64,000 nucleotides of DNA from an uncultured Acetatifactor sp. (GTDB lineage: Bacteria; Bacillota; Clostridia; Lachnospirales; Lachnospiraceae), in contig CALWRA010000006.1 in NCBI GenBank assembly GCA_944383825.1, positions 60,299-124,298 on the forward strand. The letters run 5' to 3'. The notes below the pieces were generated by a model, which did no database searches, was not told where the DNA came from, and worked only from the letters and a program-made list of their open reading frames with translations. This document shows, in pieces, positions 46,437-54,520 of the stretch. Made by a program: the position numbers and the translations under genes. Every line of letters starts with the position of its first letter. Positions within the stretch are counted from its first letter, which is position 1.

Positions 46437-47205
46437 CAAGGGAGGAAGCGGAAAAACCACTACCTGCGCAAATGTGGGATATTCACTGTCTCTGTTGGGC
46501 AGAAAAGTATTGTTGATCGATGGGGATATGCAGATGAACCTTTCCCTGTCCTTTTTTCCGGAAGAACGGGTGCTTGACTTTGCCGCCGGAGACAAAAATC
46601 TGTACTATGCAGTAAAGAAGCAGGAGGACCTGACGGATTACGTTATTGCGTCTCCTTATACAAATCTGGATGTAATTCCCTCATCTGTTTTAATGAGCGG
46701 CATTGAATATGAGCTTTTCGCAAAAGGGCAGAGGGAATTCATTTTAAAGAATTGTCTTGCTAAAATAAGGGAAAGCTGTGTTTATGATTATATCCTGATA
46801 GATGCGCCTCCCACTCTGGGAGGCTGGGTAACGAATATTCTCTGCGCTGTGGATGGAGTGATCCTGCCGGTGGAAGCCAGCCCCTGGGGGCTTTTTGGAG
46901 TCGCCAATATGTTTGAATTTTTGGATGGCGTAAAGAAGCTTGCGCCAAAGCCAGCGCTGCTTGGCATTGTAGTCACCAAAATGGATTCCAGAAAGAATTA
47001 TGGAAAACAGACGCTGGAAGCTCTTCGTAGATTTGAGGAGGTTTCGGTGTTTTCCACAATAATTCGGGTGGACAGCGAAATAGAATGGGCTCAGGATAAC
47101 AGCAAACCGGTGTACGCATATAAAAGGAATGCAAGAAGCGCGGGAGAATATTTGGAATTAGCTAAGGAGGTGGAAGAGTATGTCCATAGGAGAAGACAGC
47201 ATTAA
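46399..47205 (+). CDS. ParA family ATPase
   Basis: Deviant Walker ATPase of 268 aa. It has ANNKGGSGKTTTCANVGYSL (residues about 11-30, with the signature Lys before GG), LLIDGDMQMNLS (Walker A') and YILIDAPPTLGG (Walker B). The start at ATG 46399 lies 38 nt inside the DeoR gene; AAGGAATC is upstream. ParA proteins position plasmids, chromosomes or protein cargo on the nucleoid. Here it is joined to a BMC operon and to a small basic partner gene, so a McdA-like compartment-positioning role is possible. Chromosome or plasmid partition is less likely because no ParB or parS is seen. Confidence 0.9.
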   Translation: MGKKTTAIAFANNKGGSGKTTTCANVGYSLSLLGRKVLLIDGDMQMNLSLSFFPEERVLDFAAGDKNLYYAVKKQEDLTDYVIASPYTNLDVIPSSVLMSGIEYELFAKGQREFILKNCLAKIRESCVYDYILIDAPPTLGGWVTNILCAVDGVILPVEASPWGLFGVANMFEFLDGVKKLAPKPALLGIVVTKMDSRKNYGKQTLEALRRFEEVSVFSTIIRVDSEIEWAQDNSKPVYAYKRNARSAGEYLELAKEVEEYVHRRRQH

Positions 47206-47419
47206 GAGAGCGGCAAGAACGGTAAAAACCGTCGGGACGGATGAGGCGGTCAGACCGGCGGAAGCGGCCGGCGCGGCAAAGGCGAAGCAGGAAAAAGCCC
47301 GCTTGAAAAAGACGCCCGCAAAGTCTGGCGCTGCGGACAGAAAAGGAAAGTCCGAAACAGACGATTCCGCACAGAAAATATATGGCATCAATGATGAGCT
47401 TCCGGTATATCTTCTTTAG
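47180..47419 (+). CDS. Small basic disordered protein, possible ParA partner
   Basis: A 79-aa protein rich in Lys, Ala, Arg and Thr, low in hydrophobics (residues about 5-60), ending GINDELPVYLL. It overlaps the ParA stop by 26 nt and has AAGGAGG with good spacing. Partners of ParA (McdB, ParB N-termini) are often small, basic, disordered and encoded next to the ATPase. Its conserved-looking C-terminus could be a docking motif. No family is recognised. Confidence 0.7.
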   Translation: MSIGEDSIKRAARTVKTVGTDEAVRPAEAAGAAKAKQEKARLKKTPAKSGAADRKGKSETDDSAQKIYGINDELPVYLL

Positions 47420-47480
47420 GCGGTATCATGAGAAAGGGAGAATGGGCTTTAACGGACGACGGAAAGGGAAAGGTGAAGAA

Positions 47481-47918
47481 ATGGAGCTGGAGCAGCTTAG
47501 AAACGATATGGTTGCGGCGATGAAGGCCAGGGACAAGGACAGAAAGGATGCAATCTCATCGTTGGTGTCAGCGGTGAAAAAAGCGGCTATTGACGAGGGA
47601 TGCAGGGACGATATTCCATCTCAGCTTGTGGACAGGGTGATTTTGAAGGAGTTAAAGACAGCGAAAGAACAGGTTGATTCCTGTCCTGCGGACAGAGAGG
47701 AGCTGCTCAAAGAATATCGGACCCGTTATCAGGTGATTGCACAGTATGCGCCGGCTATGATGACGGCAGATGAGGTGGCGTCTTATATCAGGGAGCATTT
47801 TGCCGAGGTGCTTGCCACAAAAAACAAAGGCCAGATTATGAAAGCGGTTATGGGAGAGCTAAAGGGCAAGGCGGACGGTAAGGTGATCAACGAAGTGGTG
47901 GCCGGTCTGTGCAGCTAG
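47481..47918 (+). CDS. GatB/YqeY domain-containing protein
   Basis: A 145-aa YqeY-type protein, MELEQLRNDMVAAMKARDKDRKDAI with the C-terminal helical domain MKAVMGELKGKADGKVINEVV. The domain is shared with the tRNA-binding part of amidotransferase GatB; the free-standing role is unclear. The ATG at 47481 with AAAGGTGAAG is chosen over longer frames. It probably belongs with the ParA pair's transcript or marks the start of housekeeping genes. Confidence 0.92.
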   Translation: MELEQLRNDMVAAMKARDKDRKDAISSLVSAVKKAAIDEGCRDDIPSQLVDRVILKELKTAKEQVDSCPADREELLKEYRTRYQVIAQYAPAMMTADEVASYIREHFAEVLATKNKGQIMKAVMGELKGKADGKVINEVVAGLCS

Positions 47919-47976
47919 AAATAATGCGGTTGCCTGACGGCGCCGGAAATAAAAAAATAAGTCGTTTAGAAAGGCG

Positions 47977-48007
47977 GGACGTATCCGGTAAACGGGTGCG
48001 TCCTTTT
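47977..48007 (+). terminator. Terminator after YqeY gene
   Basis: GGACGTATCCG pairs with CGGGTGCGTCC (two G-T pairs), loop GTAAA, then TTTT. It is likely the end of the long operon. Confidence 0.75.
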
Positions 48008-48052
48008 CGTTCATGACAGTGGGAAGCCTCCAGAGCGCGCATCTTATTGTTA

Positions 48053-48114
48053 TTGACAAAAAAGCTGTATCGGGTGTATTATAGTTTAAAAAGAAACTGT
48101 TTCAAATTAAACTA
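48053..48114 (+). promoter_or_regulatory. Promoter and large dyad operator before the MarR gene
   Basis: TTGACA (48053-48058), an 18-bp spacer and TATTAT (48077-48082). Overlapping it is a 33-bp dyad: TAGTTTAA (48082-48089) with TTAAACTA (48107-48114), and inside GAAAC-T-GTTTC. It is centred at about 48098, near the start point, as for autorepression by MarR. Confidence 0.8.
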
Positions 48115-48135
48115 TTGTTACTCGGGAAGGCTGAT

Positions 48136-48588
48136 ATGAATAACTTATTTGATATGCTTACAGTGGTATACAAATATAAAAGGCTTTACGAAAGGCGCTG
48201 TCAGGCAATCACGAAAAAATATGATCTGCGGGTGACGGATATCGATATTTTGTATTATGTGGCCCATTCCGGTCCCAGGAATCTTTCCAGGGACATTGTA
48301 GATATGGGTATGTCCAAGGCCAATGTATCCAAGTCGGTGGAGCATTTATACCAGAAGGGATTGGTGGAGCTTACGGAGGATAAAGAGGATAGAAGATGCG
48401 TGCATATTGAACTGACAGAAGAGGCCCGCACCGTAATAGAGGAGGCGGCGACAGTGCGCAGAGAGCTGAGGCATTCCCTGATGCAGGGAATCGGAGAGGA
48501 GGATACAAAAACGGTGATCCGCGTGCTGCAGCAGATCAATGAGAATATGACAAACGAATTGGCTCATATGGAACAGATTAAATCGTAA
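48136..48588 (+). CDS. MarR family transcriptional regulator
   Basis: Winged-helix dimeric regulator of 150 aa. Helix-turn-helix and wing: LSRDIVDMGMSKANVSKSVEHLYQKGLV…DKEDRRCVHIELTEEA. N- and C-terminal helices form the dimer interface. The ATG at 48136 with GGAAGG is used rather than an upstream TTG (48115), which lies in the operator. It probably represses itself through the dyad and may also control the citrate synthase gene just downstream. Confidence 0.92.
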   Translation: MNNLFDMLTVVYKYKRLYERRCQAITKKYDLRVTDIDILYYVAHSGPRNLSRDIVDMGMSKANVSKSVEHLYQKGLVELTEDKEDRRCVHIELTEEARTVIEEAATVRRELRHSLMQGIGEEDTKTVIRVLQQINENMTNELAHMEQIKS

Positions 48589-48608
48589 CAAGAAAGAGAG
48601 GGCATGGT

Positions 48609-49955
48609 ATGAAAAAAAATGACAGCTATTTTGCGGATTATGCGGAGCTTTGCAGGGAAGCGGACAAAATCGATGTAAATTTATTCGATGAATACGGAGT
48701 GCAAAGAGGGCTTCGCGACAAAAACGGAAACGGCGTTTTGGCCGGGCTGACTCATATTTCCCGGATAGAGTCCTTCAAGACGGAAAACGGCAGAAAAGTT
48801 CCCTGCGATGGAAGACTGTGGTATAGGGGCTATGACTGTATTGAGCTGGTCAACGGCTTCCGCGGAAAACGTTTCGGATTTGAAGAAATTGCATATCTGC
48901 TGTTGTTCGGGGAGCTTCCCGACAAGCGGGAACTGGAAAAGTTTCATCATATTATCGCGGCTAACCGCACGCTTCCCACCAATTTTACCAGAGATGTCAT
49001 TATGAAGGCCTCCAGCAACGATATCATGAATTCTCTCACAAGAAGCGTTCTGACGCTTGCATCCTATGACAGAAGCTGCAATGATACCTCCATTGAGAAT
49101 GTTCTGCGCCAATGCATCGGGCTGATCAGCGTGTTCCCCATGCTGGCGGTGTATGGATACCATGCCTATAATCATTATGTCAACGATGACAGTATGTACA
49201 TACATAGACCTCAAAAAAAGCTTTCCACCGCTGAAAATATTCTTATGATGCTGCGTCCTGACAAGAAATACACGGAACTGGAGGCCATAGTGCTTGACAT
49301 TGCGCTGGTACTTCATATGGAGCATGGGGGTGGTAACAACTCGACCTTTACCACCCGGGTGGTGACTTCTTCGGGATCAGATACCTATTCCGTGATAGCT
49401 GCGGCGCTTTCCTCCCTGAAGGGACCAAAGCACGGAGGAGCAAATATCAAGGTTGTTGAGATGATGCGGGATATAGAGGCGAACGTTGCGGACTGGAAGG
49501 ACGAGGAGGCCGTTGAAGATTATCTCAGAAGGATTTTGAACAAGGAAGTATTTGACAAGAAGGGACTTATTTATGGAATGGGGCATGCGGTATATTCACT
49601 GTCCGATCCAAGAGCCCAGGTGTTCAAAGGGTTTGTGCAACAGCTTGCATCCGCCAAAGGCAGAGACAAGGATTTTGCGCTTTATTCTATGATAGAGAGG
49701 CTTGCCCCCAGGGTGATTTCAGAGAAGGCGCGGATTTACAAGGGCGTCAGCGCCAATGTAGACTTTTACAGCGGATTTGTGTACAGTATGCTGGAGATTC
49801 CTTTGGAGCTTTATACTCCTATTTTTGCGATTGCCAGAATTGTGGGCTGGAGCGCTCACAGGATTGAAGAGCTGATTAATATGGATAAGATTATTCGCCC
49901 CGCTTATAAGAGTGTGATGGAGGAACGGGGTTATGTGGAAATAGAGGAGAGGTAA
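48609..49955 (+). CDS. gltA: Citrate synthase
   Basis: Condenses acetyl-CoA and oxaloacetate (or propionyl-CoA in methylcitrate synthases). The 448-aa protein has an N-terminal extension, then HGGGNNSTFTTR, GPKHGGANIKVVEM (catalytic His) and GMGHAVYSLSDPRA (second His), with the Asp in the DFYSGFVYSML region. Closest in style to the citrate synthases of clostridia that make glutamate by a partial TCA route. A terminator follows. Confidence 0.93.
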   Translation: MKKNDSYFADYAELCREADKIDVNLFDEYGVQRGLRDKNGNGVLAGLTHISRIESFKTENGRKVPCDGRLWYRGYDCIELVNGFRGKRFGFEEIAYLLLFGELPDKRELEKFHHIIAANRTLPTNFTRDVIMKASSNDIMNSLTRSVLTLASYDRSCNDTSIENVLRQCIGLISVFPMLAVYGYHAYNHYVNDDSMYIHRPQKKLSTAENILMMLRPDKKYTELEAIVLDIALVLHMEHGGGNNSTFTTRVVTSSGSDTYSVIAAALSSLKGPKHGGANIKVVEMMRDIEANVADWKDEEAVEDYLRRILNKEVFDKKGLIYGMGHAVYSLSDPRAQVFKGFVQQLASAKGRDKDFALYSMIERLAPRVISEKARIYKGVSANVDFYSGFVYSMLEIPLELYTPIFAIARIVGWSAHRIEELINMDKIIRPAYKSVMEERGYVEIEER

Positions 49956-49970
49956 CACAAGGCCATGGAA

Positions 49971-50020
49971 AAAGGCGCCTGAAACCGTGAGATTTGCTCA
50001 TGATTCAGGACGCCTTTTTT
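49971..50020 (+). terminator. Terminator after citrate synthase
   Basis: AAAGGCGCCTGAA pairs with TTCAGGACGCCTTTTTT, with a further GAGATTTGCTC inner hairpin. It ends at about 50020 and sits between convergent genes, so it may serve both. Confidence 0.88.
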
Positions 50021-50049
50021 ACGTACTGCAAAGCTGACGGAAGGGCTTT

Positions 50050-50901
50050 TCATTTGTCATAGAAAAGTACGCCGAGGGTAGCAGGTCCGCAGTGGCTGGA
50101 GATTACGCCTCCTGCTCTGGTAATATAAACATGTTCAAAATAGTCAAGACCATCCAGATATGAGCGAACTTCCTTGATGATATTGTCCTCACAGCCGGAA
50201 TGAGTAATGAACACGCAGGAAGGATCCGCGCAGAGCAGATCAGCTTCCATTTCCTTTACATATTTCATAATGACAGAGGATTGTTTTCCGCGGAATTTTT
50301 TAGCCACTCTCATGGCTCCGTGCTCCACTACAATCTGGGGCTTTAATTTCAGGGAGTTGGCAAGCAGCGCCGTTACAGCCCTGCATCTGTCTCCTCTGGC
50401 AAGATAGGTCAGGGTTTCCACTACAAAGCTTGCACGGACCTTGCCTCTGCGCTGTTCCATCCGCTCAACGATTTCCTCCACAGCTTTTCCATCTGCAATC
50501 AGGCTGGCCGCATAAAGAAGCTGGAGGCCGATTCCGGTAGAAAGATTCATGGAATCAATCACATGGAGCTTATCATAGTTCAGATCCTCCCTGATGAGAC
50601 GCATCACATTGCAGGTAGTGCTCATTTGTTCGGAGATCCCTATAAAAATAATGTCTTTGCCCGCATCCATAAAGGGCTTTAGAATTTCTAATGTCTTCTC
50701 ATAGGATACGGCGGCGGTTTTAGGCGTCTGGCGGTTGGCATCGGACCACTGGTAAATCTGATCCGGAGTGATTTGTTCCCCATCGAAATAGCTTGCATCC
50801 TCCAGAATAATACAGAGAGGGATGGTAACTATGTGAAAAATCTCCTTTAGCTCGGGCGAAAGATCACAGGTTGAATCCGCAACTAACTGTATATCAGGCA
50901 T
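50050..50901 (-). CDS. DegV family fatty-acid-binding protein
   Basis: A 283-aa DegV/FakB-type protein that binds a fatty acid for phosphorylation by a FakA kinase. Seen: ADSTCDLSPELKE, DQIYQWSDANRQTPKTAAVS, FIGISEQMSTTCN (the Thr/Ser-rich fatty-acid site), YLARGDRCR and the C-terminal SSHCGPATLGVLFY. GAGGAATC precedes the ATG on the minus strand. FakA is not in the window. Next to it, 50902-51067 holds divergent start signals only. Confidence 0.94.
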   Translation of the reverse strand: MPDIQLVADSTCDLSPELKEIFHIVTIPLCIILEDASYFDGEQITPDQIYQWSDANRQTPKTAAVSYEKTLEILKPFMDAGKDIIFIGISEQMSTTCNVMRLIREDLNYDKLHVIDSMNLSTGIGLQLLYAASLIADGKAVEEIVERMEQRRGKVRASFVVETLTYLARGDRCRAVTALLANSLKLKPQIVVEHGAMRVAKKFRGKQSSVIMKYVKEMEADLLCADPSCVFITHSGCEDNIIKEVRSYLDGLDYFEHVYITRAGGVISSHCGPATLGVLFYDK

Positions 50902-51067
50902 AATGATTCCTCATTTCTTTCATTATAAATATAAATGCGGCAGAGCGCACTTCAAAAATAACATATTATCAGAAAAAATACAATGTTTACACTAATTTTA
51001 TTTTATTTTCAAGTCAGAGTGTGCTATGATTAGCTTTCAAATAGACTGGACGGAGAGAGGGAAGGCT

Positions 51068-52246
51068 ATGGCGGGAACAATTATTGATTATTTGCGGAAA
51101 TACGGGGATCGCTCCTTTGGTGAGCGCCCTATGAATGATGTGGACAGTCTGGTTTTGTGCCAGCTTGCCTATCTGAAATTTGATGGGATGGTGCCGGATA
51201 TAAGGGAAAACAAGCCCTTTGTATATTTAAAGGAGCTGCGGGAGCATTCCGATTTTGACAGACTGTTTGCAGATGTGCGTTTTGAAAAAAGTAACCGCGC
51301 TATGGTGGAGGCCGCGCTGGCCGGAAGAAGATTCAATACCCTTAGACTAAACGGCTATATCAATCTGGTGGAAAAGGAGTGGGAAACGCAGTTTTGCGCC
51401 GTTACTTTTTTGCTGGAGGACGGAACAATTTATATTGCTTTTCGCGGAACGGACGAGACCATTGTGGGGTGGAAAGAAGATTTTAATATGGCCTTTCTGT
51501 CACCGGTTCCGGGACAGGCTTACAGTGTGAAATACCTGAATATGGTTATGGGACGTCTGCGTCGACCCTTTTATGTGGGTGGTCATTCCAAAGGAGGCAA
51601 TCTGGCGGTGTATGCCGCCATGAAGTGCATTCCAGGAGTAAGGGAATGTATTTTGAAAATATATAGTATGGATGGACCGGGTTTCCGGCCGGAGGTTCTA
51701 AGAGAAGGAGATTATGACAAAATAGCGGACCGGGTTGTGAAGATTCTTCCCCATTCCTCTATGGTGGGGATGCTGTTTGAACGGGATATTCGTTATCAGG
51801 TGGTGGAAAGCAGGAGCTTCGGCCTGGCACAGCATGATCCGTACAGCTGGCTGGTGGAGGAGGGAGAGTTTGTGCAGGCGGAGGATATTTACGAGAGAAG
51901 AAAGCGGATGAACAATACCATAAACGAATGGATTTTATCCCTGAACGAACAGCAGCTGTGCACCTTTGTAGATACTCTTTATCAGGTGATTTCCGCCTCC
52001 CAGGCGGAGGATTTGATTGAATTTACAAGCAACTGGAAAAGAAGCATGAACAGAGTGATCGCAGCCTTAAAGGAGGTGGATGAGCAGACGGCCAGAATCC
52101 TGCGTGAGATTGTCAGATCCTTGTTTGAAATCGCAGGGGCACACATGCGCCGGGAATTCAGTGAGCGCCGTTCTTCAGGGAAGGGACACGGGAAGCACAA
52201 ATCCAGGAGGACAGAAGAGTCAAAAGAGGTGTCCCCGACAGAGTAG
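51068..52246 (+). CDS. DUF2974 (Mbeg1-like) alpha/beta hydrolase
   Basis: Lipase-like protein of 392 aa. The lipase core has YIAFRGTDETIVGWKEDF and the nucleophile elbow YVGGHSKGGNLAVYAA (Ser). The segment IYSMDGPGFRPEV contains the likely acid. The C-terminal third is helical. No signal peptide is present. The start at 51068 has GGGAAGG upstream; ATG 51026 is also in frame. Its 3' end overlaps the antisense hydrolase gene by 89 nt. Substrate unknown. Confidence 0.88.
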   Translation: MAGTIIDYLRKYGDRSFGERPMNDVDSLVLCQLAYLKFDGMVPDIRENKPFVYLKELREHSDFDRLFADVRFEKSNRAMVEAALAGRRFNTLRLNGYINLVEKEWETQFCAVTFLLEDGTIYIAFRGTDETIVGWKEDFNMAFLSPVPGQAYSVKYLNMVMGRLRRPFYVGGHSKGGNLAVYAAMKCIPGVRECILKIYSMDGPGFRPEVLREGDYDKIADRVVKILPHSSMVGMLFERDIRYQVVESRSFGLAQHDPYSWLVEEGEFVQAEDIYERRKRMNNTINEWILSLNEQQLCTFVDTLYQVISASQAEDLIEFTSNWKRSMNRVIAALKEVDEQTARILREIVRSLFEIAGAHMRREFSERRSSGKGHGKHKSRRTEESKEVSPTE

Positions 52247-52829
52247 TTTTTGTGTTATCCAGCCGCTCAGGATGCCACTGCAGGCCCAGGACAGGAGGCG
52301 TGTCGTGAACGATGGCTTCAATACAGCCATCCTCCGGACACCACTGAATGACATTCAGACCTGCGCCCAATTTGCCAAGTCCCTGATGATGAGCGCTGTT
52401 GACCAGCGCTTTTTTCCCGTAAAGTTCGTAGAGACAGGAATTTTCCAGAATAACAGTGGAATGATACTGATCCTGTCCCTGAAAGCGGTGTATGGAGGCG
52501 GTGGGGAGATCCTGTATGATGGTGCCGCCGAAGGCCACATTGATGACCTGCATCCCTTTACAGATTCCCAGCACGGGAATGTTGCGGCGCAGAGCATAGT
52601 CCAGAGCCTGGAATTGAATAATGTCCAGCTCTGTGTCGATACCATGGGAGCCCTGATTATTTTCGCCGAAAAAGGCGGGGGTGATGTCTCCCCCTCCGGG
52701 CAGGATCAGAGCGTCGCAGGAGGACATTTCCCCAAGACTCAGGGCTGTAACGGGCAAAGCGGAAAATTTCTCTATGTATCTTTCATAATTCACTGTATCA
52801 CTTTTGCGTCCTGCAATGAAGATTTTCAT
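52158..52829 (-). CDS. Gamma-glutamyl-gamma-aminobutyrate hydrolase family peptidase
   Basis: Class I glutamine-amidotransferase-like hydrolase (peptidase C26, PuuD family), 223 aa. Catalytic Cys in LGICKGMQVINV, with LPGGGDITP before it, and His-Glu in GLQWHPERLD. It would cleave gamma-glutamyl bonds. The family normally spans about 230-250 aa, so this is compact. Its 3' end lies inside the end of the DUF2974 gene on the other strand. The ribosome-binding site is weak. Confidence 0.92.
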   Translation of the reverse strand: MKIFIAGRKSDTVNYERYIEKFSALPVTALSLGEMSSCDALILPGGGDITPAFFGENNQGSHGIDTELDIIQFQALDYALRRNIPVLGICKGMQVINVAFGGTIIQDLPTASIHRFQGQDQYHSTVILENSCLYELYGKKALVNSAHHQGLGKLGAGLNVIQWCPEDGCIEAIVHDTPPVLGLQWHPERLDNTKTTLSGTPLLTLLSSWICASRVPSLKNGAH

Positions 52830-52985
52830 TTCTGTGATCCATCCAAAAAAAAGTCTTAGTTAATATATGCTACAATCAGAAAAGAATGCACTAAAAAATC
52901 GGCAATTTTTATCTTACCTTTTATAGAAAAAAATTGTAAAATGTTTAAAGCTGTAAAACAGAAATTACGGAAAGGGAGTGTAGAT

Positions 52986-53696
52986 ATGGAAGAATTAGCG
53001 GCAGAGCTGCTTGCGGAGCTCGAGTGTGAGACGGCGTTTTCCCTGCAGATTCCCCAGAGCGTTCCCCTGGTAGGGGGCGTCAGACTGGATATTGCGGAAT
53101 CTGTTGTGATCACTTGGGTGATTATGGCGGTTATTCTGCTTGCGTCGCTGATTTTGACAAGAAATCTCAGAGTGAATAACATTACCAGAAGGCAGCTTGT
53201 TGCGGAAACCATTGTGACCAGGCTTGACAGCTTTGTGACAGGGATGGTGGGAGAAGAGGCAAAGGCGTATGTTCCCTATCTTGCAACGGTTTTGATATTT
53301 ATCGGAATTTCCAATATTATTGGACTTTTCGGACTGAAACCGCCTACCAAGGACATGAATGTTACGGCTGCTCTGGCGTTGATGAGCATTATCCTCATCC
53401 AGTACGCAGGCATACGGAAAAAGGGCGTGAAAAAGTGGCTGAAAAGCTTTACAGAGCCCATAGCTATTGTAACCCCCATAAACATTCTGGAGTTGTTCAT
53501 CAGACCACTGTCTTTGTGCATGCGTCTGTTCGGCAATGTAGTGGGAGCCTTTGTCATTATGGAGCTGATAAAGCTTTTGGTACCCATTGTGTTGCCGGTG
53601 CCCTTCAGCTTTTATTTTGACATTTTTGACGGGCTGATTCAGGCGTATGTGTTTGTATTTCTGACTTCCCTGTTTATCAAGGAGGCCATAGAGTAA
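52986..53696 (+). CDS. atpB: ATP synthase F0 subunit a
   Basis: Stator proton-channel subunit, 236 aa. Membrane helices with GLKPPTKDMNVTAALAL and the key Arg in RPLSLCMRLFGNVVGAF; VFVFLTSLFIKEAIE at the C-terminus. The ATG at 52986 with AAAGGGAG is chosen; the frame opens earlier but that part is not family-like. First gene of atpB-E-F-HA-G-D-C. No atpI is seen upstream. Confidence 0.95.
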   Translation: MEELAAELLAELECETAFSLQIPQSVPLVGGVRLDIAESVVITWVIMAVILLASLILTRNLRVNNITRRQLVAETIVTRLDSFVTGMVGEEAKAYVPYLATVLIFIGISNIIGLFGLKPPTKDMNVTAALALMSIILIQYAGIRKKGVKKWLKSFTEPIAIVTPINILELFIRPLSLCMRLFGNVVGAFVIMELIKLLVPIVLPVPFSFYFDIFDGLIQAYVFVFLTSLFIKEAIE

Positions 53697-53773
53697 CGAA
53701 TATTAAGGATAAAAACAAATTGACTGATTAAAAATAAAAGGCCGTCTGTGCGACGGAGGAATGGAGGATCATT

Positions 53774-53989
53774 ATGGTAGCAATTGGAGCAGGCATTGCA
53801 GCGATAGCATGTATAGGAGCCGGAATCGGAATCGGTATCGCAACGGGAAAAGCAGCTGAGGCAGTTGCAAGGCAGCCGGAGGCGGAATCCAAAATCACAA
53901 AACTTCTGCTTCTGGGAGGCGCGCTGGCAGAGGCAACGGCAATTTACGGCTTCGTTATCGGCATTCTTGTGATTCTGTTTATGGGCTGA
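53774..53989 (+). CDS. atpE: ATP synthase F0 subunit c
   Basis: Rotor-ring subunit, 71 aa, a two-helix hairpin with the polar loop ARQPEAES. The ion-binding carboxylate is Glu53 in [10 protein letters not shown]. The Gln of sodium-type rings is replaced by Ile20 ([10 protein letters not shown]) and the residue after Glu is Ala, which argues for protons. Hairpin CCGTC/GACGG (53742-53756) and GGAGG precede the start, typical of the highly translated atpE. Confidence 0.96.
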   Translation: MVAIGAGIAAIACIGAGIGIGIATGKAAEAVARQPEAESKITKLLLLGGALAEATAIYGFVIGILVILFMG

Positions 53990-54031
53990 TTGAAACGGGA
54001 CGAAAAGCGAAGCAGGAAAGGAAGAAAAAAT

Positions 54032-54520
54032 ATGTTAAGATTAGACATCAATGTCCTTTGGACGATTATCAATCTTCTCATTATTTACTTTATCGCAAAA
54101 AAGTTTCTGTTCAAGCCTGTGAGAAAGGTGTTGGAGGCCCGACAGGCTGAGATAGACAAGCAGTTTTCGGATGCAAAAACAGCCCGGGATGAGGCGGATC
54201 AGCTGAAGACGCAGTATGAGCAATCCCTTGAGGGCGCAGACAGAGAAAAAACACAGATTTTAAGCCAGGCCAGAGAGAAAGCAAGCGAGGAATATGAAAA
54301 GATCATCGCAGACGCCAGGACGGATGCGGATAAAATTGTTTGTGACGCCAGAAGGATGGCGGACGCAGAGCAGGAGAAACGCATGCGTCAGGCTCAGGAG
54401 CAGATCGCCGATTTGGTAGTGGCTGCAACCGCAAAGCTTGTGGCTTCCAGACAGAATCCGGAGGCGGACAGAGAACTATATAATCAATTTATAGCAAAGA
54501 CAGGTGAACAGGGTGATTAG
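54032..54520 (+). CDS. atpF: ATP synthase F0 subunit b
   Basis: Peripheral stalk subunit of 162 aa: one N-terminal membrane helix ([24 protein letters not shown]), then a long charged coiled coil. The ATG at 54032 with GGAAAGGAAG is chosen; the frame runs back to a TTG at 53990. The stop overlaps the start of the delta-alpha gene. Confidence 0.95.
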   Translation: MLRLDINVLWTIINLLIIYFIAKKFLFKPVRKVLEARQAEIDKQFSDAKTARDEADQLKTQYEQSLEGADREKTQILSQAREKASEEYEKIIADARTDADKIVCDARRMADAEQEKRMRQAQEQIADLVVAATAKLVASRQNPEADRELYNQFIAKTGEQGD

